Positions 34,126 to 43,698 of a stretch of 64,000 bases of DNA are shown here, piece by piece. Under the pieces are notes generated by a model. That model worked only from the letters and a program-made list of their open reading frames with translations. It ran no database searches and was not told where the DNA came from. The position numbers and the translations under genes are program-made. The first letter of the stretch is position 1. Every line of letters starts with the position of its first letter. Origin of the DNA: Tatumella ptyseos ATCC 33301. Lineage in GTDB: Bacteria > Pseudomonadota > Gammaproteobacteria > Enterobacterales > Enterobacteriaceae. The stretch is from assembly GCF_000735525.1 (NCBI RefSeq), contig NZ_JMPR01000033.1, positions 46,742-110,741 of the forward strand, written 5' to 3'.

Positions 34126-35745
34126 TCAGACGTGACCTTCTTCCGGGCCTGGTTGCAGCTCTGCGGCACCCGGCGCTGAATGAAGTATGGCATTGGCGAT
34201 GGTTTCGCCTATTTCCGCACTGACTGTCAGGCCCTGAATAAACGGCCTGTCATGCATCAGATAAGGTAATGCACCAAAAGCAATATGTCCGCGGGCAGAC
34301 GCCGGTTCCAGTAACAGGTAATTCCCGGCCACTTGCGGTATTTCACCCCCGCTGTTCAGCATCTGTTTGCGTAAACCGGGAAATGGCAGATCGCGCGTTT
34401 TCAGGGGTTTCTGTCCCCGGGCATCAATGAAAATATCGTAGATATGCTGCGTCTCCCCGGCAAAAATCACGGTCTTATTACTGTATTTACGTGCACGGTA
34501 ATCCTGCCCCAGCGGCAGGATTGTGAGAATACCGGCATCGTGTAATGCCAGTAACCGCCGCAAAGATTGTGGCGGTATGGCTGCATAATTATCGATAAAG
34601 ACCCGCGCCAGCCCGGATCTGAAACGGACACTGTCTTCGGGGCTAAGATGAGGGACTATTCCGGCGATCGCTTCATGCAGGCGGAGGATCACATATCGCC
34701 AGGGCACGGTATATTTGGTCAGGGTATTCAGTCGTGTATCCTGCAGATTTTTTCTGGCGTAGCTAAAGGGATCCTGCCGGCGACGGGCCGCAAACCAGGC
34801 ATCGCAAAAGTTATCAGCATTCAGGTGTTCAAGCCCGGTCTGACGGCTCCAGAGAGGGTCAGCGAGCGTGATTTCCTGCACCATCAGTCTGAACGCCCGG
34901 TCAAGTAATCCGGCGCTTCCCCCGGCAACCAGTGCCGCAATCGCCTCCGGAGTCACCAACTGCAAAGGCTGGTAGGGGATAGGGCAATAAAAATCTGCTT
35001 CAGGTAATACACCGGAACGAGACATCAGGACAATCTGTAGCGACCGGCTGCTGTCCCGGAGAATAAACTGCGGGCCTTGCACACCGTTTTCGCAAAAATG
35101 TCCGTGCTGTGTCACGACGGCCATTGCAGCATCGATCGCACTGAGCGATGTCCCGAGGATCCCCACCCGGCAGGCTGGCACGCTAGCCTTCATCAGTCCG
35201 GACCAGGGGCTGGGGAAGAAAGTATGTCGCCGGGTATTTTCGGCAGGCCAGACATGCCCGGTGGCAATCACGGCAAAATCGACCCATTCCGCCACCGGAC
35301 GGCCCTGTGCTGTCACCTTTATCCCTTCCGGTAACGCCAGAATATCTGTGACCTGGCAAGAGGTATGAACATGCAGGATAAACCCCTGACTTTCCGCCTG
35401 ATCCACCAGCTGTAAAAACTGCTGCCGGAAGTAGTCGCCCAGCAGGATCCTCGGTAAAAACTGTCGCTCATGGAGAGCACTGGCCGTGATACCAAAGCCA
35501 GCGAGCCTCTCAGGGCACTGCGCCCGTAGCCATGCAATATAGGTCGTCATGACCGGCGGGATCTCAATACTGGCGATATTGGCCAGCATCACCGGTGAAC
35601 TGGCCTCGCGACGATAGGGCATACCGACTCCGGCTTCGGCGGTCTGTTCAAAAATGGTCACCGAACAGGGCGGGTGGTGTCTGATAAGCGATAACAGAGT
35701 GTAAATGCCTGTCGGACCGGTACCGATAATGGCGACTTTTTTCAT
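34126..35745 (-). CDS. FAD/NAD(P)-binding protein of unknown substrate
   Basis: A 539-aa cytoplasmic flavoprotein. The N-terminal dinucleotide-binding loop is KVAIIGTGPTGIYTLLSLIR, followed by the acidic end of strand 2 in TIFEQ; a second Rossmann motif is at RVGILGTSLSAIDAAMAVV. These place it in the NAD_binding_9 (HI0933-unlike) group often annotated FAD/NAD(P)-binding protein or as an adenylyltransferase-like oxidoreductase. ATG at 35745 has AGGGG six bases upstream and starts the fold directly; the frame opens at 35784. It converges on acdS, 185 bases away. No substrate can be named. Confidence 0.75.
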   Translation of the reverse strand: MKKVAIIGTGPTGIYTLLSLIRHHPPCSVTIFEQTAEAGVGMPYRREASSPVMLANIASIEIPPVMTTYIAWLRAQCPERLAGFGITASALHERQFLPRILLGDYFRQQFLQLVDQAESQGFILHVHTSCQVTDILALPEGIKVTAQGRPVAEWVDFAVIATGHVWPAENTRRHTFFPSPWSGLMKASVPACRVGILGTSLSAIDAAMAVVTQHGHFCENGVQGPQFILRDSSRSLQIVLMSRSGVLPEADFYCPIPYQPLQLVTPEAIAALVAGGSAGLLDRAFRLMVQEITLADPLWSRQTGLEHLNADNFCDAWFAARRRQDPFSYARKNLQDTRLNTLTKYTVPWRYVILRLHEAIAGIVPHLSPEDSVRFRSGLARVFIDNYAAIPPQSLRRLLALHDAGILTILPLGQDYRARKYSNKTVIFAGETQHIYDIFIDARGQKPLKTRDLPFPGLRKQMLNSGGEIPQVAGNYLLLEPASARGHIAFGALPYLMHDRPFIQGLTVSAEIGETIANAILHSAPGAAELQPGPEEGHV

Positions 35746-36435
35746 CCCTTTCCCCTGCTGTTTTTTACCGGAAATGACCGGCATTAACTGACCGTGTCGT
35801 CTGCCGCAATCCTGCTGAACCGGGTGGCTTACCCGCTAAGTGTGGCTGAAAAACCGGCATTGGAGGAAATATTTATCAGAGGTACCCTTTTCGGGACTAC
35901 GGGTGAGGGGAAAGGGACGAATTGCACTGACGAGCGGAAAAACTCACTTGTTATGTTCAGTGTCCCGGCTCCCCCGGGAGGATCAATATGACTACAGGCC
36001 AGATCCTCAGGGAGGATAGCAGGATGGCAGGCAGGGAACTACGGCAGCGCCGCAGGGAAGACAGATTTATCCGGAGACCCGGGGCGGGCGGTGTGGCGAC
36101 CGTGGTGGCGGGTAAAGGAAATGCGTAAATGGCGGTACCGGGGGCACCGCCGCCTGTCTTATCACCCGTCAACGGTGGATATTCACGGTACAGCAATCGC
36201 CAATGAGACACTCCTTATTACCTGACGTTCCTCGATCCTTTATTGCAACACTAATCAAAATGATTATACTTCTCATTCTCTTTACATTGCTAATCTGTTC
36301 TTCCGGGTTGCAGGTACCTCAGAAATGGCGTTATGTCAGCGCTCTCCGGACAGGGAGAGGATGTCGCCTTCCGGGAACCCGTACGGATCCGGTGTCCGGA
36401 GTGGCTGGAATAATAAAATATATTTGAGGATGAGC
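35746..36435. other. Intergenic region carrying the siderophore-receptor promoter
   Basis: About 690 bases without a credible gene. A Fur-box-like site lies at 36261-36275. A GC-rich hairpin region GGCGGT...ACCGCC occurs at about 36131-36151. The left part (35790-36130) shows nothing I recognise. Confidence 0.5.
36261..36275. promoter_or_regulatory. Fur box
   Basis: TGATTATACTTCTCA matches 11 of 15 bases of the 7-1-7 Fur consensus TGATAATCATTATCA. It lies about 160 bases ahead of a siderophore receptor gene, so iron repression is expected. Confidence 0.6.
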
Positions 36436-38640
36436 ATGTTTGCTGCCAGTTGTTCCGTAAGGCGTGGCCCCCGCACCGGCCATTTTACCCGTATGCCGGC
36501 GTTGTCTCTGCTGAGTGTGGTCATTGCCACGGCGTTACAGGTACCGTGCAGTACGGCGGCTGACAGTGACAGCAGTAAGACTGCGACGCTGGTGGTCACC
36601 GGCAGCGAAAACTCTGCAGATTCGCCGAAATCTACCGATTATGCGGTGCCGGTGACCCGGGCTGCGACCGGCCTGGCACTGACCAACCGCGATACGCCTC
36701 AGTCGGTCAGTGTGATCACTCAGCAGCGGATGCAGGACCAGCAGCTGGAAACGCTGAACGATGTTCTGAATAATACGACCGGACTGTCAGAGTCTAATTC
36801 CGGCGCTAACCGCAGTAATTTCTATTCCCGTGGCTTTTTGGTTGATAACTATCAGGTCGACGGCGTACCGGTACTGGTAGATTCGGCCTGGAATCTGGGC
36901 GATACCCTGTCGGATACGGCTATTTATCAGCGCGTGGATGTGGTGCGGGGGGCTACCGGCTTAATGACTGGTGCCGGAAGCCCTGCCGCGTCGGTGGATA
37001 TGGTCACCAAACAGGCTGACAGTAAAACCTTTACCGGGGATCTGAACACCAGTTACGGCAGTTGGGGAAATCAGCGCTATGTCGCCGATCTTTCCGGGCC
37101 ACTGAGTGAGTCCGGAAAGGTTCGCGGGCGCGTCGTGGCCGGGTATCAGCACAGCGGCAGCTGGCTTGACGACTATCATACGCAAAAGAAATTTCTTTAC
37201 GGTGTGGTGGACGCGGATCTGAGCGATGCAACCACCGTGTCGCTGGGATATGACTATGAAGAGACCCATGTTAACGGTGCGACCTGGGGCGGGCTCCCCA
37301 CCTTTTATCGGGATGGCAGCAAAACGAGTTATGCCCGCAGTACCAATATCGCGCCGGACTGGGCCTACAATGATGTACAGTCGAAACGGGTGTTTGCCGG
37401 TCTGGAACACAACTTTGCCAATGGCTGGCAATTCAACCTGAACGGCAGCCATACCGAAGCAACCATGGACAGTAAACTGCTGTATATCGACGGGTATTTC
37501 GATAAAAATACCGGGCTGGGTATCGGGCCGTATGCCGGCTATGATCTGTTGGGCGGTACCGGATACAATACGGCTAAACGCAGGGAGAATGCCGCCAGCG
37601 CCGTCCTTAACGGGAACTATGAGCTGTTCGGACGTCAGCACGAGCTGATGACCGGGGTGACGTATATCCGGCAAAATAACCGTTATTACAGTGCCTATAC
37701 CAACCTGACGTCAGCAGATGTCGGCGATTTCAATGACTGGGGTAATTACCCGGAGCCGGACTGGGATCCGCAGGCATTGGCCGGTGATGACACTATCCAC
37801 CAGAAATCAGCTTACCTTGCCACGCGCATTTCGCTGGCTGACCCGCTGCATATGATCCTCGGTGCCCGTTATACCCGTTATACGGCGGATACGATGACCG
37901 AGAATATGGTGAAGAATAATATCACGCCGTATGCCGGACTGGTGTATGACATCAATGACACTTATTCTGCCTATGCCAGTTACACCTCTATTTTCAAACC
38001 GCAGACCTACCGCAATGTCGACGGCGCGTATCTGAATCCGGTCACCGGGAAAAGTTATGAAACCGGGCTGAAAGGTGACTGGTTCAATAGCCGCCTGACG
38101 GCGACATTGTCTCTGTTCCGCATGGAACAGGATCATTTAGGGGCCACAGATTATGCGCTGGTGAAAGGCAGCAATGATTATGCTTATTATGAGCAGAACG
38201 GTACTGTCAGCCGTGGTGTGGAATTTGAAGTCAACGGCGCAGTGACGGATAACCTGCAAATGACCTTCGGGGCCACCCGCTATATCGCTAAAGATGGCAG
38301 TGGCGCTGCACTGAATCCGACACAACCACAGACGTCATTTAAACTGTTTACCAGTTACCGTTTACCGATGTGGCAGGATCTGACCGTGGGTGGCGGCATC
38401 AACTGGCAGAACCATACCTGGGACAGCGTGGCAGGGCCTGACGGCGCAACAAACCTGTATGCCGACCAGGGGAGCTATGCGCTGGTGGATCTGTTCGGAC
38501 GCTATCGCGTGACCCGCAATCTGTCGGTACAGGCCAACCTCAATAACCTGTTCGACAAGACCTATAATATCGATGTCGGTCGTAATACTGTCTACGGAGA
38601 GCCGCGTAATATCTCTGTGTCAGCCAGCTATCATTTCTGA
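36436..38640 (+). CDS. TonB-dependent siderophore receptor, FhuE-like
   Basis: A 734-aa outer-membrane receptor. After a signal peptide (through about 40, ending near STAA) there is a TonB-box-like ATLVVTG, the plug domain with NRDTPQSVSVITQQRMQDQQ and RVDVVRGATGLMTGAGSPA, and the 22-strand barrel ending in a C-terminal Phe (SASYHF). The last 100 residues (LTVGGGINWQNHTW, GSYALVDLFGRYRVTRNLSV, NLFDKTYNIDV) closely resemble E. coli FhuE, which takes up ferric coprogen and rhodotorulic acid. ATG at 36436 is preferred because GAGG lies six bases before it. A Fur box precedes the gene. Confidence 0.85.
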   Translation: MFAASCSVRRGPRTGHFTRMPALSLLSVVIATALQVPCSTAADSDSSKTATLVVTGSENSADSPKSTDYAVPVTRAATGLALTNRDTPQSVSVITQQRMQDQQLETLNDVLNNTTGLSESNSGANRSNFYSRGFLVDNYQVDGVPVLVDSAWNLGDTLSDTAIYQRVDVVRGATGLMTGAGSPAASVDMVTKQADSKTFTGDLNTSYGSWGNQRYVADLSGPLSESGKVRGRVVAGYQHSGSWLDDYHTQKKFLYGVVDADLSDATTVSLGYDYEETHVNGATWGGLPTFYRDGSKTSYARSTNIAPDWAYNDVQSKRVFAGLEHNFANGWQFNLNGSHTEATMDSKLLYIDGYFDKNTGLGIGPYAGYDLLGGTGYNTAKRRENAASAVLNGNYELFGRQHELMTGVTYIRQNNRYYSAYTNLTSADVGDFNDWGNYPEPDWDPQALAGDDTIHQKSAYLATRISLADPLHMILGARYTRYTADTMTENMVKNNITPYAGLVYDINDTYSAYASYTSIFKPQTYRNVDGAYLNPVTGKSYETGLKGDWFNSRLTATLSLFRMEQDHLGATDYALVKGSNDYAYYEQNGTVSRGVEFEVNGAVTDNLQMTFGATRYIAKDGSGAALNPTQPQTSFKLFTSYRLPMWQDLTVGGGINWQNHTWDSVAGPDGATNLYADQGSYALVDLFGRYRVTRNLSVQANLNNLFDKTYNIDVGRNTVYGEPRNISVSASYHF

Positions 38641-38652
38641 TATCTCTGTTAA

Positions 38653-38676
38653 ATGCCCCGTCAGGGGCATTTTTAT
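38653..38676 (+). terminator. Bidirectional-type terminator between the receptor and blc
   Basis: ATGCCCC (38653-38659) pairs with GGGGCAT (38664-38670), loop GTCA, then TTTTTAT. It ends receptor transcription and overlaps the end of convergent blc. Confidence 0.8.
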
Positions 38677-38677
38677 C

Positions 38678-39211
38678 TCAGGACGCGGGCTGGTTGACAT
38701 TAATCAGCTTGTCGACCGGGAAGCCCAGTTCCTGCGCCAGCGTGATATACCGCTGCCTGACCTCCTGAGGCATATCCGGGGTACGGGATAACAGCCACAG
38801 ATAGCCGCGGTTCGGCCCGCTGACCAGCGCATAGCGATAGTCATCATCAAGGGCAATGACGTTATAACCACCGTAGAAGGGGCCGAAAAAGGAGACTTTC
38901 AGCGCGGCAACGTCACGGGCACCGGTGAAAAATGCTTTTCCTTCACTGGCTTTCCAGCGTTTCGATTGCGGATCGTAACCGCGATTCACCACACTGATCC
39001 CGCCATCGCTGCGCTGACCGTAGGTCGCTGTGACCTGCTGCAGACCACGCTCAAAGCGGTTGTTCAGCCTGGCCACTTCGTACCACTTACCCAGATAGCG
39101 GCTGGCATCGAAATTACCGATTGGCGTGACCCCTTTCGGCGGGACCGGCGACTGACATGCGACCAGCGTCAGCGATAAGGCAACCCCTGTCAGTACGGGC
39201 CATACTTTCAT
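38678..39211 (-). CDS. blc: Outer-membrane lipoprotein Blc (bacterial lipocalin)
   Basis: A 177-aa lipoprotein. The signal peptide ends in a lipobox LVAC; the lipocalin signature follows as FDASRYLGKWYEVARLNNRFERGL, and the third conserved region is ALVSGPNRGYLWLLSRTPDM. Blc binds lysophospholipids and fatty acids at the outer membrane. Three possible starts (GTG 39217, ATG 39214, ATG 39211) follow AGGAG; spacing favours 39211. Confidence 0.9.
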   Translation of the reverse strand: MKVWPVLTGVALSLTLVACQSPVPPKGVTPIGNFDASRYLGKWYEVARLNNRFERGLQQVTATYGQRSDGGISVVNRGYDPQSKRWKASEGKAFFTGARDVAALKVSFFGPFYGGYNVIALDDDYRYALVSGPNRGYLWLLSRTPDMPQEVRQRYITLAQELGFPVDKLINVNQPAS

Positions 39212-39748
39212 CATCACTCCTGTTTATTCCGGGATTATTGACCGCCATCACTGCGGTGTTTCTCCGTACAGCATAGCATCCGCAGCGCGCCGGGCCAGCG
39301 GAACACGTTGAAAATCTGCCGCGTTGCACGGGGCACCCGTCCTGAGGGAGGATCGCTCCGGCCTGTGCCCCGCCACTCCCTGTGATGGCGGACTGCGGAC
39401 CCTAAAAAAGCGAACATCCACCGTCATCTCCCCCGACCGGAAGGCCGAAAGCGGGTCCGTATCATGCTGCTCCTCAACGGAGTGCCCGACAGAAAACGTA
39501 GTACCCTCTGAGAGCCCTGATCTTTACCGGGATCACGGCCAGTCTTAGGACGGTTCCGGACCCTGTGGCAGTTATGTCACGACTTGCGATCTCCCATGAC
39601 TTCAGCCAGTGGTGTGCCACAAGGAAAATCACCCTCTGTGGTCAGCGGGTAATATCAGGGTTGTGCCACGGGTAAGAGAACAACATCCGGTGGCATGCCC
39701 TGCGCTAAACCGCCACACTGAGGGGAGACAGATTCTCAGAGGTTAATG
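39212..39748. other. Intergenic region, no gene seen
   Basis: About 530 bases. I see no coding pattern. The octamer TGTGCCAC occurs twice (about 39609 and 39663) in the 140 bases ahead of the beta-helix gene, which may be a regulatory repeat or chance. Confidence 0.4.
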
Positions 39749-40996
39749 ATGACAGACACTATTATTTCTCAGCAACTGACCGTAAATGTCCCCGCAGACT
39801 ATCCGGATATCCAGTCGGCTCTGGATGCGTTTGAAGGCAAAATGATCACGGGGGGCGTGAATATCCAGGTCGCAGATGGGGAGTACCAGATAACGGCGCC
39901 CCTGGTCTCACGTATACGTGATTACGACAAACTCACCCTGCGGGGCAATGAGCAGGATTGTTCGAAATGCGTGTTATATATCGATAACTCGGCCAATAAA
40001 GACGGTTTTTTGTTTGAAAACGGTTTCGGCATTTCCTGGCTTAACGGGTTTACTCTGGCCGGGGTGAATGGCTGGACGGCTTCCGGGGTCTGGAATGACC
40101 AATGCTACGGGGCGGGGATCCGCGCCACCGGCGGAGGAACGGTGATCCTGGGACCTGCGCTGAGCATTACCAAAATGTACTACGGGCTCCGGGCCATGAA
40201 CGGTGCATTTATCTCCAACGAAACGGTGCCGGAGTCCGGCCAGCCCGGCGGTGGCATCAAAGTCAGTAATGCGGGGGATGTGGCGTTTCATGCCTATGCC
40301 GCGACCCTGAAGGTCAATTGCGCAGAAGCCTGGTATGCCTCGCACAGCAGCGAGTCGCTGGGGTTTGGCTTCTGCGCCGAAGCAGGAGGGTTCCTGCAGT
40401 GTGAGTATGCTATTTCCAGTGGTAATGAACGTGCCGGTTTTTATGCCTTAACGAACGGTACTGTCTGGGCTCACGGGACGACGGCACAAAACAACCTTTA
40501 TGGCGTACTGGCCTGGGGAGGAGTTATTGAGTGTAATTCTCTGGGGGAGTATACCTCTTCATTTTCCCTCAACTCTGAGGCCGGGATCTATGCGACCTAT
40601 AACGGATTTGTCGGTGCAAATACGGCCTGGTGCTCTCAGAATACCCACGGGGTGATGAGTGACAATGGCGGTCTCGTCGATATCACCTATCTGCGCAGTG
40701 AAAATAATACCGGTAACGGGTTTTACGCCCGTCAGCGGGGAACGATGAGCGGGGGATATTCTTCTGCACAGAATAATCAGAATAATGGTTACCATTGTGA
40801 GTACGGCAGTTGTATGGCGGTGAGTCATGCTGCAGCGAACGGAAATACTAACCACGGATTTTACGCCCGGAAAAACAGCGGGATCTATTGTGATGGTTTT
40901 GGCGGAACCGGCAATGGATATTTCTGTTCACCGGTACAGATGAGTATCAGTGGCAGCACCGGAAACAGTGAGGCTTATATCGACGATACCCTGTGA
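39749..40996 (+). CDS. Right-handed parallel beta-helix protein, function unknown
   Basis: A 415-aa protein. The N terminus (VNVPADYPDIQSALDAFEGK) is the usual entry of pectate-lyase-like beta-helices, and the remainder is a ladder of short repeats such as GFYALTNGTVWA, GIYATYNGFVGANTAW, GFYARQRGTMSGGYSSAQNN and GFYARKNSGIYCDG, each about 22-24 residues. No signal peptide, lipobox or autotransporter domain is seen, so it is cytoplasmic or exported by an unrecognised route. It could be a polysaccharide-active enzyme, a tailspike-like protein or a phage remnant. It has no obvious operon partner. The second ATG is chosen for spacing from AGAGG. Confidence 0.7.
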   Translation: MTDTIISQQLTVNVPADYPDIQSALDAFEGKMITGGVNIQVADGEYQITAPLVSRIRDYDKLTLRGNEQDCSKCVLYIDNSANKDGFLFENGFGISWLNGFTLAGVNGWTASGVWNDQCYGAGIRATGGGTVILGPALSITKMYYGLRAMNGAFISNETVPESGQPGGGIKVSNAGDVAFHAYAATLKVNCAEAWYASHSSESLGFGFCAEAGGFLQCEYAISSGNERAGFYALTNGTVWAHGTTAQNNLYGVLAWGGVIECNSLGEYTSSFSLNSEAGIYATYNGFVGANTAWCSQNTHGVMSDNGGLVDITYLRSENNTGNGFYARQRGTMSGGYSSAQNNQNNGYHCEYGSCMAVSHAAANGNTNHGFYARKNSGIYCDGFGGTGNGYFCSPVQMSISGSTGNSEAYIDDTL

Positions 40997-41140
40997 GCCA
41001 GCGGCGGGAGGAGAGTACCAGGCATATCCTGTCTCCGGCACCTGCGCCACACCATGCCGCGACCCTGAGCTCCGGTTTGCCCCCGTACCGGCGGGCAACT
41101 CCGGGCGACGCTCAGCCGCTCCTCCGTTACGCCCCGGATG

Positions 41141-42502
41141 CTACAGGTGCTGGCGGAAGATCCATTCGCGCAATGGTTCAATGGTATAGGCAATACGCCA
41201 CGTATTACGGTGGCCGGAGGCACCTGCGGTGGACTCCCCGGCCGGGATCACGGTACCTTTGCGGAAGGTGACATAATTTATCGGGGTATGGCGGGTATCC
41301 ATACGGTTAAAAGCCTGACGAAACTGAGCCGCATCCCAGGTGCCATCCCATTCCGCCCGCGTGATTTTCGCGCCGTATTTCTCAAGCTCAGCAACAATGG
41401 CATTTTCACCCGGCCAGGCTTTCGCATCATCTTCAGAAACGACTATCCACAAGTTCTGACTCGCCAGAGGTTTGACTTGTGCCGGATCCCATTGTCCGGC
41501 GACCAGCAGCGAGGCGGCGAAGAAACCGGGATAATGAATATCCATAGCGATAGACATCATACAACCGCCGGACTGACCGGTGGTATAGCGACGTTTGCTG
41601 TCGATGTTATAGGTTTCGGAAAGGTGCCGGATCAGATTGATGGTGGTTTCCATCATCGATGACGTCTGATTATCGTCATCGGCGATGATTTCATCATACT
41701 GCGGAGCCAGCACAAAGCAGGGGCGTTTCGCCTGATCTTCCGGCGAGGCCCAACAGACAGCCCCGAGGCCCTGATACAGGGTTGTCCGGGTGACATCGCT
41801 GGTGGCTCCGGCATCATGCATAAAAAGAACCAACGGCCAGGCGCGCTCTGCGGTATAACCGGCAGGAACAAAGAGATTATATTTCAGATGGCGGTCCGTC
41901 TTCGGATCATGAAATTCAAGCTGACGGAAATCATCCACGATCAGGTTGTTAACGGCTGTACTGTGCTCAGCGGTCTGCTCCGGGGCGACGGTGTGACCAT
42001 TCGCCAGTGGCAATGTACCGGTTTGCTGGTAGGTCAGCGTCGGTGCCGGATAAACGGTATCGGTTACCGGGACAGATCCTGCCTTGCCCGGGCCTCCCGG
42101 ACCGGAACCTGCGTTATTTTTTCCGTTATCCGGCACTTTACGTGCCAAAGGGGCATTTTTGTCTTCCGGGGAAAGCTGCACGATGACATACCGGCCCCGC
42201 GATGAACGCCCGGCCGGGTCTGAACTTTCACTGGTGAATATCCCGGTGATCCGGCGACCGGTGACCGTAAAATCATGGATGTTCAGCTGCGCACCGTCGA
42301 CTGGTTCAGGATAGTAAAGTGCCAGGCCGGTCGCACGAATACCGTCACCAAACACCTGAGTGATCACCGTCGCTTCCGGCGGAACGGCACGCTTCTCCCG
42401 TGTTTTACGTTGACTGGCCGCGGCAAATACCGGCGCAGAAAATTGCAGTGCAATACCGGAAGCCACCGCAAGGCTGATGAATTCGCGTCGTGTTTTTACC
42501 AT
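41141..42502 (-). CDS. Tat-exported alpha/beta-hydrolase esterase with N-terminal Ig-like domain
   Basis: A 453-aa secreted esterase. The twin-arginine signal KTRREFISLAVASGIALQFS ends near VFAA. Residues about 35-125 look like the EstA Ig-like domain (EATVITQVFGDGIRATGLAL, then LNIHDFTVTGRRITGIF). The hydrolase domain (about 190-450) has LVLFMHDAGATSDVT (oxyanion region), nucleophile Ser in TGQSGGCMMSIAM, and a late His in SGHRNTW. Such proteins are annotated as PHB-depolymerase- or feruloyl-esterase-like peptidases. The start overlaps the stop of a small upstream frame (TGATG). Divergent TetR gene and operator suggest substrate-induced expression. Confidence 0.82.
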   Translation of the reverse strand: MVKTRREFISLAVASGIALQFSAPVFAAASQRKTREKRAVPPEATVITQVFGDGIRATGLALYYPEPVDGAQLNIHDFTVTGRRITGIFTSESSDPAGRSSRGRYVIVQLSPEDKNAPLARKVPDNGKNNAGSGPGGPGKAGSVPVTDTVYPAPTLTYQQTGTLPLANGHTVAPEQTAEHSTAVNNLIVDDFRQLEFHDPKTDRHLKYNLFVPAGYTAERAWPLVLFMHDAGATSDVTRTTLYQGLGAVCWASPEDQAKRPCFVLAPQYDEIIADDDNQTSSMMETTINLIRHLSETYNIDSKRRYTTGQSGGCMMSIAMDIHYPGFFAASLLVAGQWDPAQVKPLASQNLWIVVSEDDAKAWPGENAIVAELEKYGAKITRAEWDGTWDAAQFRQAFNRMDTRHTPINYVTFRKGTVIPAGESTAGASGHRNTWRIAYTIEPLREWIFRQHL

Positions 42503-42728
42503 CAGAAACGCTCCTGATCTTTGAGTGGATGTAATGTTTTAATAATGGACTGACCGGCCAGTCCGGCCTCCCCAGGCATAAAAGCACTGCGGGCTTCATC
42601 GGTCATGCGATGATAACTAAGGGCAACAGGCAGATATTTGCCCCCCCGGCAACATTTATATCGGCAATCACCTGCAGGATCAGCGGGTCGCGCAGGGGAG
42701 AGCGGGAAAGGTCGTGGGGTTCACTCAT
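42502..42728 (-). pseudogene. Small gene upstream of the esterase, interrupted by a frameshift in a G7 tract
   Basis: Translation from ATG at 42728 gives MSEPHDLSRSPLRDPLILQV then IADINVAGG up to a run of seven C on the plus strand (42641-42647), after which the zero frame soon stops. One extra G would continue as KYLPVALSYHRMTDEARSAF, MPGEAGLAGQSIIKTLHPLK, DQERF and stop exactly at the esterase start (TGATG). That the second frame is open and ends in a coupled overlap suggests a real gene of about 75 codons with a frameshift, a slippage-controlled gene or a sequence error. No family is recognised. Confidence 0.5.
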
Positions 42729-42801
42729 GATATCCACCTTATTAGCAGCGAAATCGTCAGGATGAAAACTTCATTTGAATATGGCCTATAGCCTCGTTTA
42801 T

Positions 42802-42828
42802 TTAATGGTACTATTCAAGTACCATTAA
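42802..42828. promoter_or_regulatory. TetR operator in the divergent promoter
   Basis: A perfect 11-bp inverted repeat TTAATGGTACT-ATTCA-AGTACCATTAA. It lies 26 bases ahead of the TetR gene and 73 bases ahead of the divergent small gene/esterase pair, the classical place for repression of both. Confidence 0.75.
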
Positions 42829-42854
42829 TCTTTTGTCGTATTTCACTGCTGATC

Positions 42855-43526
42855 ATGACGAATACCTTACACTGCGGACCGGCGAGGCGCGGACGCCCGA
42901 AAACACGCGATGCAGCCGGACTGCGGCAGTCGATTATCGACAGTGCCTGTCAGGCGTTCACTGAGCTGGGCTTCGCAAAAACCAGCACTGCGGAAATTGC
43001 CCGCAGAGCGAAAATTTCTAAACGGACACTGTACGAAATTTTTCCGGATAAAAAGCAGTTGTTTGCTGCAGTGATCGGTGAACATTACTATCTGCTGCTG
43101 GACCTGCCGCGGCCGGAAGGAGAACGATGCACCCCTGAAGCAGCCTTGTTCCGCATCTTCAGGCTGGATATCAGTGAGCAGGAACATCAGACCCGTGAAG
43201 CGCTGCTGAATCTGATGATCCGTGAATCCGTGTTATTCCCGGAGCTGGCGGAATATCTTTACCAGACCAAAGCGATACGTTCACGGGAACTGCTCAGACA
43301 GTGGTTATATCATCAGCATCTTCAGGGGGGGCTGACGGTAGAAGATATCGACGTATGTACCGGTATGCTGATGGATATTGTGTTTGGTGCCCTGCTACCC
43401 CGTCGCCGGGATCAGGATGCCGATGCCAGGCCGTTACGTATTGCGCATATTAAGCAGCGTATCCGCATCACTCTGGCGGGAATGTCAGCCCTGGGAGCCT
43501 CCCCGTCTGCGTTATCGCCCGAATGA
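42855..43526 (+). CDS. TetR/AcrR family transcriptional regulator
   Basis: A 223-aa regulator. The HTH domain (about 20-70) reads IIDSACQAFTELGFAKTSTA, EIARRAKISKRTLYEIFPDK. The ligand domain (about 90-210) has EALLNLMIRESVLFPELAEY, typical of the AefR-like C-terminal group. The divergent position opposite the esterase and the 27-bp inverted repeat between them make the esterase operon its probable target. Confidence 0.87.
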   Translation: MTNTLHCGPARRGRPKTRDAAGLRQSIIDSACQAFTELGFAKTSTAEIARRAKISKRTLYEIFPDKKQLFAAVIGEHYYLLLDLPRPEGERCTPEAALFRIFRLDISEQEHQTREALLNLMIRESVLFPELAEYLYQTKAIRSRELLRQWLYHQHLQGGLTVEDIDVCTGMLMDIVFGALLPRRRDQDADARPLRIAHIKQRIRITLAGMSALGASPSALSPE

Positions 43527-43698
43527 GGTGTGAAGTTTTATTGGCTGATCGGGAGATGACCGGTGAGAGACTATCAGCCAGACCTGCGTTCTCCGGAAAG
43601 CATATTCTCCGGGTGCAGTGAAACTATGGACGTCCGTTGCCGCCCCCGTGAACTCATCAGACGGGGTCACGGGGCGCAGCATCTGCCGGAAGATCCGG

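Noticed and set aside
36203-36427. 74-codon frame with a hydrophobic segment ahead of the siderophore receptor
   Set aside because: It spans the Fur box and promoter region and has no convincing ribosome-binding site; the hydrophobic stretch comes from the T-rich promoter.
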